From assembly GCF_021026315.1 (NCBI RefSeq), contig NZ_JAJNCX010000002.1, positions 186,001-250,000 of the forward strand: a DNA stretch of 64,000 bases. The letters are read 5' to 3'. Source of the DNA: Rhizobium sp. C4. Its GTDB lineage: Bacteria > Pseudomonadota > Alphaproteobacteria > Rhizobiales > Rhizobiaceae. Position numbers and translations under genes: made by a program. Under the pieces are notes generated by a model. That model was not told the DNA's origin. It did no database searches and saw only the letters and a list, made by a program, of their open reading frames with translations. Positions 1 through 8,011 of the stretch are shown here, piece by piece (position 1 is the first letter of the stretch; each line of letters opens with the position of its first letter).

Positions 1-143
1 ACGCGAATTACAGCATTTTCGACGTGAGGGACAATGCGGAGTTGCACGAGGTGCTTTCGGGCCTGCCGCTGTTTCCGTTCATGAAAATCGAGGTGAAGCC
101 GCTGCTGCGGCACCCTTCCTCGATCCGCGAGGACGATGCCTGA
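1..143 (+). CDS. catC: Muconolactone delta-isomerase, C-terminal part (gene cut by window start)
   Basis: The first 143 bases encode the last 46 residues of a small protein in the frame starting at base 3. The visible tail contains SIFDV, LHEVLSGLPLFP and RHPSS, the conserved end of muconolactone isomerase. That enzyme converts (+)-muconolactone to 3-oxoadipate enol-lactone in the cytoplasm, in the catechol branch of the beta-ketoadipate pathway. Its stop codon lies 62 bases upstream of catA, so the two are probably cotranscribed as the end of a cat operon whose earlier genes lie outside the window. The N-terminal half is not visible, so its integrity cannot be judged. Confidence 0.9.
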   Translation, partial: ANYSIFDVRDNAELHEVLSGLPLFPFMKIEVKPLLRHPSSIREDDA

Positions 144-205
144 CATCAGCGCCGCCGGGAGGCAGCGCATCCAAGTTTCAAGATAACCCATGTGGAGGAA
201 GCACA

Positions 206-1144
206 ATGACCGTAAAAATCTTCAACCGGCCCGATATCCAGGACTTCCTGAAGACGCTGAGCGGCTTCGACCAGAGCGGCGGCAATCCGCGCGTCAAGGA
301 AATCACCCACCGCATCGTCTCCGACCTTTTCAAGGCCATCGACGACCTGAACATCACGCCGGACGAATACTGGGCCGGCATTGCCTGGCTCAACGAAATC
401 GGCGCGGCCGGGCAGGCGGGCCTCATCTCGCCCGGCCTTGGCATCGACCATTTCCTCGACGAGCGGCTTGACGCGATCGACGCCGAACTCGGCATCGAGA
501 ACCCGACGCCGCGCACCATCGAAGGTCCGCTTTATGTCGCCGGCGCTCCCGTTTCGACCGGGTTTGCCCGTCTCGATGACGGCGCTGACGAAAACGGCCA
601 CACGCTGATCATGCATGGCACGGTCTATGGTGCCGATGGCAAGCCGATGCCGGGTGCGAAGGTCGAGGTCTGGCACTGTGACACGCGCGGCTTCTATTCG
701 CATTTCGACCCGACCGGCAAACAGGCGCCGTTCAACATGCGCCGCACGATCATTGCCGACGACAAGGGTGGCTACAAGTTCCAGAGCATCCTGCCGAGCG
801 GCTACGGCGTGCCCCCGGGCAGCCCGACCGAACAGCTGCTGTCGGCGCTTGGCCGCCACGGCCAGCGCCCGGCGCATATCCACTTCTTCATCAGCGCAGA
901 CGGTCACCGCAAGCTGACGACGCAGATCAACATCGAAGGCGATCCGCTCATCAATGACGACTTCGCCTATGCGACCCGCGATGGTCTGGTGCCTTCGGTG
1001 ATCGAACGGACGGATGAAGCCAGCATCCATGCCAACAACCTGAACGGCCCGTTTGCCGAGATCGTCTTCGACATCCGCCTGACGGCGCTGATCGACGGCG
1101 TCGACAATCAGGTCAACGAGCTGCGCAAGCGCGCCGCCGCCTGA
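206..1144 (+). CDS. catA: Catechol 1,2-dioxygenase (intradiol)
   Basis: This 312-residue protein has the length and layout of catechol 1,2-dioxygenases: an N-terminal helical dimerisation region (about 1-100), then the intradiol beta-sandwich. The four ligands of the catalytic non-haem Fe(III) are visible: Y164 in GFYSHFD, Y200 in SGYGVPP, and H224 and H226 in RPAHIHFF. The reaction is O2-dependent ring opening of catechol to cis,cis-muconate. The start follows a GAGGAAG ribosome site (196-202). With the catC tail upstream it forms the end of a catechol ortho-cleavage operon. Chlorocatechol activity cannot be excluded from sequence, but the neighbouring muconolactone isomerase favours unsubstituted catechol. 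Confidence 0.96.
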   Translation: MTVKIFNRPDIQDFLKTLSGFDQSGGNPRVKEITHRIVSDLFKAIDDLNITPDEYWAGIAWLNEIGAAGQAGLISPGLGIDHFLDERLDAIDAELGIENPTPRTIEGPLYVAGAPVSTGFARLDDGADENGHTLIMHGTVYGADGKPMPGAKVEVWHCDTRGFYSHFDPTGKQAPFNMRRTIIADDKGGYKFQSILPSGYGVPPGSPTEQLLSALGRHGQRPAHIHFFISADGHRKLTTQINIEGDPLINDDFAYATRDGLVPSVIERTDEASIHANNLNGPFAEIVFDIRLTALIDGVDNQVNELRKRAAA

Positions 1145-1575
1145 CACCGCTGCGTTCCCTTCATGCCTCGGCGTGAAGGGTGCCCGATCAACAAGAAGCG
1201 CAACCGGGGACCCTGCAAGGCGTTGGGTCTTCGGTTGCGCAAATTGACTCCAGGACACCGGGTCAAGGCCCAGCTCCCGAGGAGTGACCTGCTGCGATCC
1301 GAACGAAATAGGTCGTAGAAACGGACTTCGGTCCCGACTGGCTAGTCACAGGTGGGGACTGCGGCTCTGCCGCTTTGACCTGACATTGCCGCATGCCTGC
1401 CGCCATGCCGGAAGGCGTCAGAAAACACGTCCTCGTTTTTTGCCGGCCGCCTGTCTCCATCCTTTTTTCTTCCTGTTAGGACCTGTCACAGTCGAGTGAA
1501 GGCGGGGCGACCTTATCGGTGCGCTGGCTGCAGCAGTTGGCTGCACAGATCAAAACAAGGAATTCAGGAGTTCAC
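1145..1575. other. Non-coding spacer between catA and the thiolase operon
   Basis: I see no convincing gene in these 431 bases. They contain three possible hairpins: 1157-1180 (10-bp stem, listed separately); 1198-1240, with outer arms GCGCAACCG/CGGTTGCGC and inner arms GACCC/GGGTC; and an imperfect stem at 1413-1433 followed by six T at 1436-1441. The last could be a weak intrinsic terminator on the plus strand. A promoter for the downstream operon is expected between about 1440 and 1560, but I could not pick a convincing -35/-10 pair. A small RNA or leader is possible and unproven. Confidence 0.5.
1157..1180 (+). terminator. Hairpin just after catA
   Basis: CCCTTCA (1157-1163) pairs with TGAAGGG (1174-1180). 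The stem continues through a T-G pair and GC/GC to a CTCG loop, giving about 10 pairs, 13 bases after the catA stop. There is no T tract, so it may be an mRNA 3'-end stabiliser or a Rho-assisted end, not a classical terminator. Confidence 0.4.
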
Positions 1576-2772
1576 ATGCGTCGAGCCGCGATCGTTTCTC
1601 CCAAGCGCACCCCAGTGGGAGCATTCGGTGGTGCAATGCGTTCTCTCAGTGTCGAGGCCATGGGTGCGGCCGTGGCAAAGGCTGTTGTCGCCGAGGCCGG
1701 CATTGATCCCGGTCTCATCGATGACGTGGTCTTTGCCCAGTCTTACGCCAATGGCGAGACACCGTGCGTTGGCCGGTGGATTGCGCTGGAGGCCGGATTT
1801 CCCATCGAGGTGCCGGGCATGCAGCTTGATCGCCGCTGTGGCGGTGGTCTGCAAGCTGTCATCACCGCGGCCATGATGGTGGAGACGGGTGCCGCGGACG
1901 TCGTGCTGGCAGGCGGCGTCGAGTCGATGAGCAACGTGGAATATTACACGACCGCCATGCGCTGGGGTGCGCGGGCCGGCACACAGGCTCTGCATGACCG
2001 GCTTGATCGTGGTCGCGAACGGTCGCAGCCGGTCCACAGGTTCGGCCAGATCTCCGGCATGATCGAGACGGCAGAAAATCTCGCAAAGGAATTTCAGATC
2101 TCCCGGGAGGAAGCCGACGCTTATGCCGCGCGTAGCCAGCAGCGGGCATCACAGGCCTGGGAAAATGGTGCTTTCGCCCGTGAAATCGTGCCCTTGAGCA
2201 TTCCGCAGAAAAAGGGAGAGGCGATCACGGTCGACCGCGATGAGGGCGTTCGGCCCGGAACGACTCTCGAGACGCTTGCGAAATTGCGCCCCGTGATGAA
2301 GGACGGCACTGTCACGGCCGGCAATGCGGCGCAGCAGAATGATGCCGCAGCCGTTTGCCTTGTCGTGGCCGAGGACAAGCTTGCGGAACTGGGACTTGAG
2401 CCGCTCGCCTATCTCAAGGGCTGGGCTGCCGCCGGCTGCCATCCGGCGACCATGGGCCTCGGGCCTGTGCCTGCGGTGAAAAAGCTGCTCAAGAGAACAG
2501 GTCTGAGCCTCGACCAGATGGATCTGGTTGAAATCAACGAGGCTTTTGCCTGCCAGGTGCTTTCGGTTCTGAAGGGGCTTGAGTGGAACGATCCGGACCG
2601 TCTGAACGTCAACGGCTCCGGCATCTCGCTCGGTCATCCTGTCGGGGCGACCGGAGTTCGAATTCTCGCCTCGCTGCTTTACGAACTGGACCGTCGCAAG
2701 GGGCGGTTCGGGCTGGAAACCATGTGCATTGGCGGGGGGCAGGGCCTCGCTGCCGTGTTCGAGCGGCCGTAA
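1576..2772 (+). CDS. Acetyl-CoA acetyltransferase / 3-ketoacyl-CoA thiolase
   Basis: This 398-residue thiolase has both catalytic cysteines and the histidine: C88 in DRRCGGGLQA, a GHPVGATG loop near residue 354, and C384 in MCIGGGQG. An NEAF motif is also present. It should cleave a 3-ketoacyl-CoA with CoA, or condense two acetyl-CoA. The ATG at 1576 was chosen because a CAGGAG ribosome site ends five bases before it; an in-frame ATG at 1519 lacks one. The N-terminus (RTPVGAFGG) and RRCGGG variant fit the general thiolase group better than dedicated beta-ketoadipyl-CoA thiolase, despite the nearby cat genes. The next gene starts two bases after its stop, so it heads a five-gene operon. Confidence 0.9.
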   Translation: MRRAAIVSPKRTPVGAFGGAMRSLSVEAMGAAVAKAVVAEAGIDPGLIDDVVFAQSYANGETPCVGRWIALEAGFPIEVPGMQLDRRCGGGLQAVITAAMMVETGAADVVLAGGVESMSNVEYYTTAMRWGARAGTQALHDRLDRGRERSQPVHRFGQISGMIETAENLAKEFQISREEADAYAARSQQRASQAWENGAFAREIVPLSIPQKKGEAITVDRDEGVRPGTTLETLAKLRPVMKDGTVTAGNAAQQNDAAAVCLVVAEDKLAELGLEPLAYLKGWAAAGCHPATMGLGPVPAVKKLLKRTGLSLDQMDLVEINEAFACQVLSVLKGLEWNDPDRLNVNGSGISLGHPVGATGVRILASLLYELDRRKGRFGLETMCIGGGQGLAAVFERP

Positions 2773-2774
2773 TC

Positions 2775-4013
2775 ATGGTGGAGGCGGAACTTTCCGATAT
2801 CGACTTTCGCCGTTTCGTGCCGCCGGGCGGGCTGGTCGCCTGGGGGCAGGGCTGTGCGGAGCCGGTCCCGGTGACGCAGGCCCTGATGGCGCAGCGGCGT
2901 CAGATCGGACGCTTTCGGGTCTTCATCGGCGGCAGTTTTGCCGACAGTGTCGATCCGGACCATGCGGACGACGTTGCCTACATGTCTTATATCGGGATGG
3001 GCCGGAATGCGGATCTGGCACGCGCCGGAAAGCTGGCCATCCTGCCTTGCGCCTATTCGCAGATTGCGGATGCGCTTTCGCCGGTCGACCTTCTGATCGT
3101 TCAGGCGGCGCAAGGCCCCGATGGCCGATTGCGCTATGCGATCGCCTGCGAATATCTCGGCGATCTGGAACGACGTGCCCGCGCGATCATCGTGGAGATC
3201 AATGCCGATGCGCCGTGGAGCCCGGATGCTCCGGAAATCGATAAGACCAGAATTGTTGCGGTCGTCCGCACGGCGCGCGCCCCCATTGAACTGCCCCCCA
3301 GCGAGCCGGACGATACGATGCAGCAGATCGGCGCGATTGTTGCCGGACTGGTCGAGGACGGCGCGACGTTGCAGATCGGGGTCGGCACCTTGCCCGAGGC
3401 CGTGTTGCGATCGCTCGGCTCCCATCGTGATCTCGGCATTCACTCAGGCGCCATCGGCGATGGCGTTGCGGCTCTGATCGAAGCCGGTGTGGTGAATAAT
3501 GCGCGCAAGACCGTCGACACGGGCGTCAGTGTCGCGGGCGTCTTCTTTGGCGGGGCGCGGCTGAACCGTCTCGCACACGCCAACCGCGCCATCCGATTGG
3601 CGCCGACCTCCTACACGCATGATCCAAGGGTCATTGCGGGAATTGACCGGTTCGTCTCGCTCAACAGCGCCATCGAGGTCGATCTCTACGGCGCGGTGAA
3701 TTCCGAGGTTGCGAATGGGGCCTATCTCGGCGGGGTCGGCGGGGCTGGCGAATTTACCCGCGCGGCCGCCCTCTCCCGGGGAGGCTGCCCGATCATCGCC
3801 ATGTCGTCGACCGCCGCGCGCGGCAAGGTCAGCCGGATCACGGCGAAATTGTCCGGACCAACAACCATATCGAGGTCTGATGCAGGCATTGTCGTGACCG
3901 AGTTCGGCGCGGCGGATCTGCGTGGCCGGTCGCTCGAAGAGCGACGCCGCCTGATGGTGAGCCTCGCCCATCCCGATTTTCGCGAGCAGCTGGACGCTGT
4001 CTCAATGATCTGA
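2775..4013 (+). CDS. Family I CoA-transferase / acetyl-CoA hydrolase family (4-hydroxybutyrate CoA-transferase-like)
   Basis: A 412-residue member of the acetyl-CoA hydrolase/transferase family, with the glycine-rich IGVGTLPEAV loop (201-210), the NSAIEVDLYGAVNSE region (297-311), a GGVGG segment and the C-terminal TEFGAADLRG and HPDFRE motifs. Such enzymes move CoA between acyl-CoA and a free carboxylate. The start is two bases after the thiolase stop. Odd point: in clostridial 4-hydroxybutyrate CoA-transferase the nucleophilic Glu sits, as I recall the family alignment, in a GIHTE motif; the matching stretch here is GIHSG (221-225). The protein may use another carboxylate, have another specificity, or act differently. 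The operon suggests activation of a C5 dicarboxylate. Confidence 0.8.
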   Translation: MVEAELSDIDFRRFVPPGGLVAWGQGCAEPVPVTQALMAQRRQIGRFRVFIGGSFADSVDPDHADDVAYMSYIGMGRNADLARAGKLAILPCAYSQIADALSPVDLLIVQAAQGPDGRLRYAIACEYLGDLERRARAIIVEINADAPWSPDAPEIDKTRIVAVVRTARAPIELPPSEPDDTMQQIGAIVAGLVEDGATLQIGVGTLPEAVLRSLGSHRDLGIHSGAIGDGVAALIEAGVVNNARKTVDTGVSVAGVFFGGARLNRLAHANRAIRLAPTSYTHDPRVIAGIDRFVSLNSAIEVDLYGAVNSEVANGAYLGGVGGAGEFTRAAALSRGGCPIIAMSSTAARGKVSRITAKLSGPTTISRSDAGIVVTEFGAADLRGRSLEERRRLMVSLAHPDFREQLDAVSMI

Positions 4014-4037
4014 ACCCTTCGTCAACCAGGTGACACC

Positions 4038-5207
4038 ATGAGCTTTGATAGTATTGGCGATCGTTATGCCCCCGAAATCCGCGAGGCTGTGCGGGCACTC
4101 TGTGCGGAATTTCCGCCGGAATATCATCGCAAGATCGATGAGGAGCGCGGCTATCCGGACGCATTTGTCGATGCCCTGACCAAGGCCGGCTGGATGGCAG
4201 CGCTGATACCCGAGGACTATGGCGGGTCGGGCCTCGGTCTGACGGAGGCCTCCGTCATCATGGAGGAGATCAACCGCTCCGGCGGCAATTCGGGCGCGAT
4301 GCATGGCCAGATGTACAACATGAACACGCTGATCCGCCACGGATCGGAGGAACAGCGCAAGCGCTATCTTCCGAAGATCGCGACGGGTGAATTGCGCCTG
4401 CAGGCCATGGGCGTCACCGAGCCAACCACGGGGACGGACACGACCAAGATCAAGACGATGGCGGTGAAGAAAGGCGATCGCTATGTGATCAACGGCCAGA
4501 AGGTCTGGATCTCCCGCGTGCTTCATTCCGATCTCATGATCCTACTTGCGCGCACCACGCCGCTCGATCAGGTGAAGAAGAAGTCGGAAGGCATGTCCAT
4601 TTTCCTGGTGGACATCAAGCAGGCCACCGGCAACGGCCTGACGATCAATCCGATCCGCAATATGGTCAATCACGAGACCAATGAACTCTTCTTCGACAAT
4701 CTGGAGATCCCGGAAGAAAACCTCATCGGCGAGGAGGGGCAGGGGTTCAAGTATATCCTGACAGGCCTCAATGCGGAACGCGTGCTGATTGCGGCCGAAT
4801 GCATCGGCGATAGCTATTGGTTCATCGACAAGGTCTCCAACTACGTCCGCGAGCGCGTGGTATTCGGCCGGCCGATCGGGCAGAACCAGGGCGTGCAGTT
4901 CCCGATCGCCGAGACCTATATCGAGACCGAGGCGGCCAATCTCATGCGTTTTGAAGCCTGCCGGCTTTATGACGAAGGTCTGCCCTGCGGGGCGCAGGCA
5001 AACATGGCGAAGTATCTCGCGGCCAAGGCCTCGTGGGAAGCGGCCAATGCCTGCATCCAGTTCCATGGCGGCTTCGGCTTTGCGGCAGAATACGATGTCG
5101 AGCGCAAGTTCCGCGAGACGCGTCTGTATCAGGTCGCACCGATTTCGACGAACCTCATTCTCTCCTATGTCGCAGAGCATGTGCTCGACCTGCCAAGGTC
5201 GTTCTGA
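4038..5207 (+). CDS. Acyl-CoA dehydrogenase
   Basis: A 389-residue FAD-dependent acyl-CoA dehydrogenase. It has the N-terminal helical domain, the substrate and flavin strand region (MGVTEPTTGTDTT, INGQKVWIS), and the C-terminal helical domain with FHGGFGFAAEYDVERKFRE. It should introduce a trans-2 double bond into an acyl-CoA and pass electrons to ETF. The usual C-terminal YEGT base is replaced by YQVAPIST, so the likely base is the Glu of AERVLIAAE, as in isovaleryl-CoA dehydrogenase-type members. It lies 24 bases after the CoA-transferase and before a hydratase and a lyase. In that context it could oxidise a methylsuccinyl-CoA-like or other short branched substrate (inference). Confidence 0.9.
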   Translation: MSFDSIGDRYAPEIREAVRALCAEFPPEYHRKIDEERGYPDAFVDALTKAGWMAALIPEDYGGSGLGLTEASVIMEEINRSGGNSGAMHGQMYNMNTLIRHGSEEQRKRYLPKIATGELRLQAMGVTEPTTGTDTTKIKTMAVKKGDRYVINGQKVWISRVLHSDLMILLARTTPLDQVKKKSEGMSIFLVDIKQATGNGLTINPIRNMVNHETNELFFDNLEIPEENLIGEEGQGFKYILTGLNAERVLIAAECIGDSYWFIDKVSNYVRERVVFGRPIGQNQGVQFPIAETYIETEAANLMRFEACRLYDEGLPCGAQANMAKYLAAKASWEAANACIQFHGGFGFAAEYDVERKFRETRLYQVAPISTNLILSYVAEHVLDLPRSF

Positions 5208-5249
5208 CGAGACCTGCGGGCGACTTGAGGGCGGGCTGAAAGGACAAAG

Positions 5250-6104
5250 ATGAGCGAAGACGACAGCACACTCGACGAGGCGTTCCTGCGCACCTGGATC
5301 GGACGCGAGCAGGTGATCGAGGACACGATCTCGGCCGATCTGGCAAACCGGTTCGCGGCAACGTTCGACCTGAACGAGGATTTCTCGTTTGGTGATATCG
5401 TTCCGCCGCTCCTGCATGTCTGCCTTGCCCAGCCCATAGCCCCGTCGCGGCAGATCGGAGCGGACGGGCATCCCAGGCGTGGCGATTTTCTGCCTCCGGT
5501 CCCCCTGCCAAGGCGCATGTGGGCGGCCGGCAGCATGCGATTTACCGGAGACCTGCATGTGGGCGAGACGGTCAGGCGTGTGTCCCGGATCGCCGATCTG
5601 ACGATCAAGGAGGGCCGATCCGGGACGCTTTGCTTCGTGGCCGTGGATCATCAGATCGAGGCGCGGGGTCGCGCCATCGTCACCGAGCGGCAGGATATCG
5701 TCTACCGAAGCGCGGAGACTGGGACGGCACCCCCGAAGGCCGCTCAACCCGCAGCCGAGGGCGCTTACCGCGAGACGTTCGATCCGTCTCCGGTTGTCCT
5801 CTTCCGATATTCGGCCGTCACCTTCAATGGCCACCGTATCCACTACGACAAGCCCTATGCGACGGACGTCGAGGGCTATCCCGGTCTCGTCGTCCACGGG
5901 CCGCTGCAGGCAACATTGCTGATGCATTTCGCCGCGAAGATCAGGGGCGGGCGGCCTGCACAATTTTCCTTCCGCAGCCAGTCCCCGCTTTTTGGCGATG
6001 GACCCATTGTCCTGCATGCTGAGGAGGCGGGCGATACCTTGAAGCTCTGGACGGCGGCCGAGGGCGGGCCTGTTGCCATGTCGGCGGAGGCCGGCTGGGC
6101 ATGA
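5250..6104 (+). CDS. Mesaconyl-C4-CoA hydratase / HTD2-like double hot-dog hydratase
   Basis: A 284-residue protein of the HTD2/mesaconyl-CoA hydratase type of MaoC-like double hot-dog enzymes. The N-terminal half contains GPDGHPRR-like and LPPVPLPRRMWA stretches (about 70-92). The C-terminal half has RYSAVTFNGHRIHYD and GYPGLVVHGPLQA, which carry the likely catalytic residues. The family adds water to mesaconyl-C4-CoA or related enoyl-CoAs to give citramalyl-CoA-type products. An AAAGGA site precedes the ATG. Its stop overlaps the next start (ATGA) of a CitE-like lyase, which would cleave exactly such a product. The substrate assignment is by family and neighbour only. Confidence 0.8.
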   Translation: MSEDDSTLDEAFLRTWIGREQVIEDTISADLANRFAATFDLNEDFSFGDIVPPLLHVCLAQPIAPSRQIGADGHPRRGDFLPPVPLPRRMWAAGSMRFTGDLHVGETVRRVSRIADLTIKEGRSGTLCFVAVDHQIEARGRAIVTERQDIVYRSAETGTAPPKAAQPAAEGAYRETFDPSPVVLFRYSAVTFNGHRIHYDKPYATDVEGYPGLVVHGPLQATLLMHFAAKIRGGRPAQFSFRSQSPLFGDGPIVLHAEEAGDTLKLWTAAEGGPVAMSAEAGWA

Positions 6105-6904
6105 AGACCTGGCTCGATTTCACCACCGCGCTTTTCGTTCCGGCGGATCGGCCGGAGCGATTTGCCAAGGCGGCCGCTGCCGGCGCAGATGCCGTGATCA
6201 TCGACCTGGAGGACGCCGTGGCTCCTTCCAGCAAGGCGAGTGCGCGTGAGACGCTTTCTCCCGGCCAATTGAATGTGCCGCTCATCCTTCGGATCAATGG
6301 AGCGGGCACGCAATGGCACGCGCAAGACATTGCCGTGGCCGCCCAACTCGACCTTGTGGCCATCATGCTCCCCAAGGCGGAGATGGACGGCACGCTGGAG
6401 GCGCTGCAGCAAGGCCCGGCGCGTCATCTGCCGGTGATTGCCCTGATCGAAACCGCGCGCGGGCTTGATGAGGCGCGTGCCATTGCCGCCAGCCCCGGCA
6501 TTGCCCGGCTGGCGTTCGGTTCCATCGACTTCTGCGCGGACCTTGGCTGCGCGCATCAGCGAAACGCCCTGCTGCTGGCGCGCTCCTCTCTGGTGCTGGC
6601 GTCGCGACTTGCCGGCCTTCCCGCGCCGATCGATGGCGTCACGACCGCGATCGATGATGACGGTCTGGTTGCGGACGACGCCCGTTATGGCCGCGCCCTC
6701 GGTTTCGGGGGCAAGCTCTGCATCCATCCCAGGCAGATCGGTCCGGTGAAAGCCGGCTACCATCCAGACGAAGCAGAGATCGCATGGGCCGAAAAGGTGT
6801 TGAACTCCGGCGATGCGGCGGTGGCTGTCGATGGGGCCATGGTTGACGAACCTGTGAGAATTCGAGCGCGGCGGATTCTGGCATTGGCGGCCGTCGGGCG
6901 CTGA
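6101..6904 (+). CDS. CitE-like CoA-ester lyase (HpcH/HpaI aldolase superfamily)
   Basis: A 267-residue CitE-type TIM-barrel lyase: LFVPADRPERF near the start, VIIDLEDAVAPSSK (about 31-44), the LPVIALIETARGL strand (about 108-120) with the metal-ligand Glu, FGSIDFCADLG, and the C-terminal GKLCIHPRQI. The family cleaves beta-hydroxyacyl-CoAs such as citramalyl-CoA or malyl-CoA in a Mg2+-dependent retro-Claisen reaction. It overlaps the hydratase gene by four bases, so the two are translationally coupled. With the CoA-transferase upstream it resembles the transferase-hydratase-lyase set (RipA, RipB, RipC) known for itaconate degradation, giving acetyl-CoA and pyruvate. Another beta-hydroxyacyl-CoA substrate is possible. 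Confidence 0.85.
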   Translation: MKTWLDFTTALFVPADRPERFAKAAAAGADAVIIDLEDAVAPSSKASARETLSPGQLNVPLILRINGAGTQWHAQDIAVAAQLDLVAIMLPKAEMDGTLEALQQGPARHLPVIALIETARGLDEARAIAASPGIARLAFGSIDFCADLGCAHQRNALLLARSSLVLASRLAGLPAPIDGVTTAIDDDGLVADDARYGRALGFGGKLCIHPRQIGPVKAGYHPDEAEIAWAEKVLNSGDAAVAVDGAMVDEPVRIRARRILALAAVGR

Positions 6905-6971
6905 CCCGCAGGATTCTTTCTGTAAGTTGATCGCTACGGATTGCGGTCGCAGACTGCCCTGTCCACTTCCG

Positions 6972-6993
6972 GGATCGCATGTATGTGCGATCC
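6972..6993 (+). terminator. Hairpin after the lyase operon
   Basis: GGATCGCA (6972-6979) and TGCGATCC (6986-6993) form an 8-bp perfect stem with a 6-base loop, 67 bases after the lyase stop and 130 bases before the ABC transporter. There is no T tract. It could be a terminator or a leader structure; the palindrome could also be an operator. Confidence 0.35.
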
Positions 6994-7122
6994 GGCAGCT
7001 TCCTCCGCCGCCGCGATTGATTGAATGCCTCCGCCCTGTTTTCAATTGCCCCGAGGCTCCGTACAGCGACGTTCATCTTGGCGCTGTTCGGGGATGGGAA
7101 CCAAAAACAGTGAGGAACCGCA

Positions 7123-7986
7123 ATGAAAAAAGCTGCAATGTGGCTGGGTCTGGCGTTGGGAGCGCTCGCCTCGTCGACAATCGCTCATGCCGGTGAGGTT
7201 GATCCCAAAATCAAGGCAGTGTTGCCTGACGACGTGAAGGCCAGCGGCGTCATCAATGGCGGCAGTTCGTTTACGACTCCCCCGATGTATATGTTCGAGG
7301 ATGACGGCAAGACGCCGACCGGTGTTCTGGTCAAGATCATCGAGAATGCTGCGACCTATGCCGGGGTCAAGATTGCATGGCAACAGACGCCCTATGCCGG
7401 GATCATCCCTGCGATGCAGGCCGGGCGCATTGACATCAGCGGCTCGCAATTCTCGGCGACCGAGGAAAATGTTCAGCGCACCGATATCGTTTCGGTCTAC
7501 CACAGCACCTCGTCCATCGTGATGCTCAAGGCGAATGCCGACAAGTTCAAGAAGCTGACCGACCTTTGCGGCAAGGCCATCGCGCATTCGCGCGGCGAGG
7601 CCCAGGGCCTTGCGAGCTTCCAGCTGCTCAATGAGAAATGCAAGGCCGCTGGCCTGCCGCTGGTCGAAATGCGGGACTTCGCCGGCAGTCCGGACAGCCT
7701 CACCTCCGTGCGGGCCGGCGTCACCGATGGTTACGTCTATTCCGTCGGACCTGCGTCTTACATCGCGGCCAAGAACCCTGAATTCACCTATGTCTATGGG
7801 GGCGAGTTCCAGATCTTTAACGCCGGCTTCGCTGTCGCCAAGGGCAGGGACGGCATTGCCCAGGCCCTGATCATGGGCATCGACAAGAGCATTGCCGATG
7901 GCAGCTATGACAAGATCATGCGCCAGTTCAACATGCCGAAGACGGTCTACGTGGACGCGGCGACCTTGAACCTGAAGCCGCTCTAA
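7123..7986 (+). CDS. ABC transporter periplasmic substrate-binding protein (polar amino acid type)
   Basis: A 287-residue family 3 solute-binding protein. A Sec signal peptide covers about residues 1-23, with a likely cut after AHA. The mature part has the typical type II lobes: an N-terminal segment leading to PMYMFEDDGKTPTG, then AGIIPAMQAGRIDISGSQFSATEENVQRTD, a hinge, and GSPDSLTSVRAGVTDGYVY. It should bind a small polar solute in the periplasm and deliver it to the permease and ATPase encoded next. A GTGAGGA site precedes the ATG. The ligand cannot be read from the sequence; location beside the dicarboxylate-type operon makes an organic acid or amino acid equally plausible. Confidence 0.88.
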   Translation: MKKAAMWLGLALGALASSTIAHAGEVDPKIKAVLPDDVKASGVINGGSSFTTPPMYMFEDDGKTPTGVLVKIIENAATYAGVKIAWQQTPYAGIIPAMQAGRIDISGSQFSATEENVQRTDIVSVYHSTSSIVMLKANADKFKKLTDLCGKAIAHSRGEAQGLASFQLLNEKCKAAGLPLVEMRDFAGSPDSLTSVRAGVTDGYVYSVGPASYIAAKNPEFTYVYGGEFQIFNAGFAVAKGRDGIAQALIMGIDKSIADGSYDKIMRQFNMPKTVYVDAATLNLKPL

Positions 7987-8011
7987 TCCTGCGAAAGGTG
8001 AGGTCGAGCCT

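Noticed and set aside
1576-2772. Calling the thiolase beta-ketoadipyl-CoA thiolase (pcaF) because of the nearby cat genes
   Set aside because: The active-site context RRCGGG and N-terminus differ from the usual pcaF pattern, and the gene is the first of a different operon separated by 431 bases.
4542-6017. Long antisense open frame on the minus strand over the dehydrogenase and hydratase genes
   Set aside because: It lies opposite two well-supported genes, resembles no family I know, and is explained by GC-rich codon bias keeping the complementary frame open.
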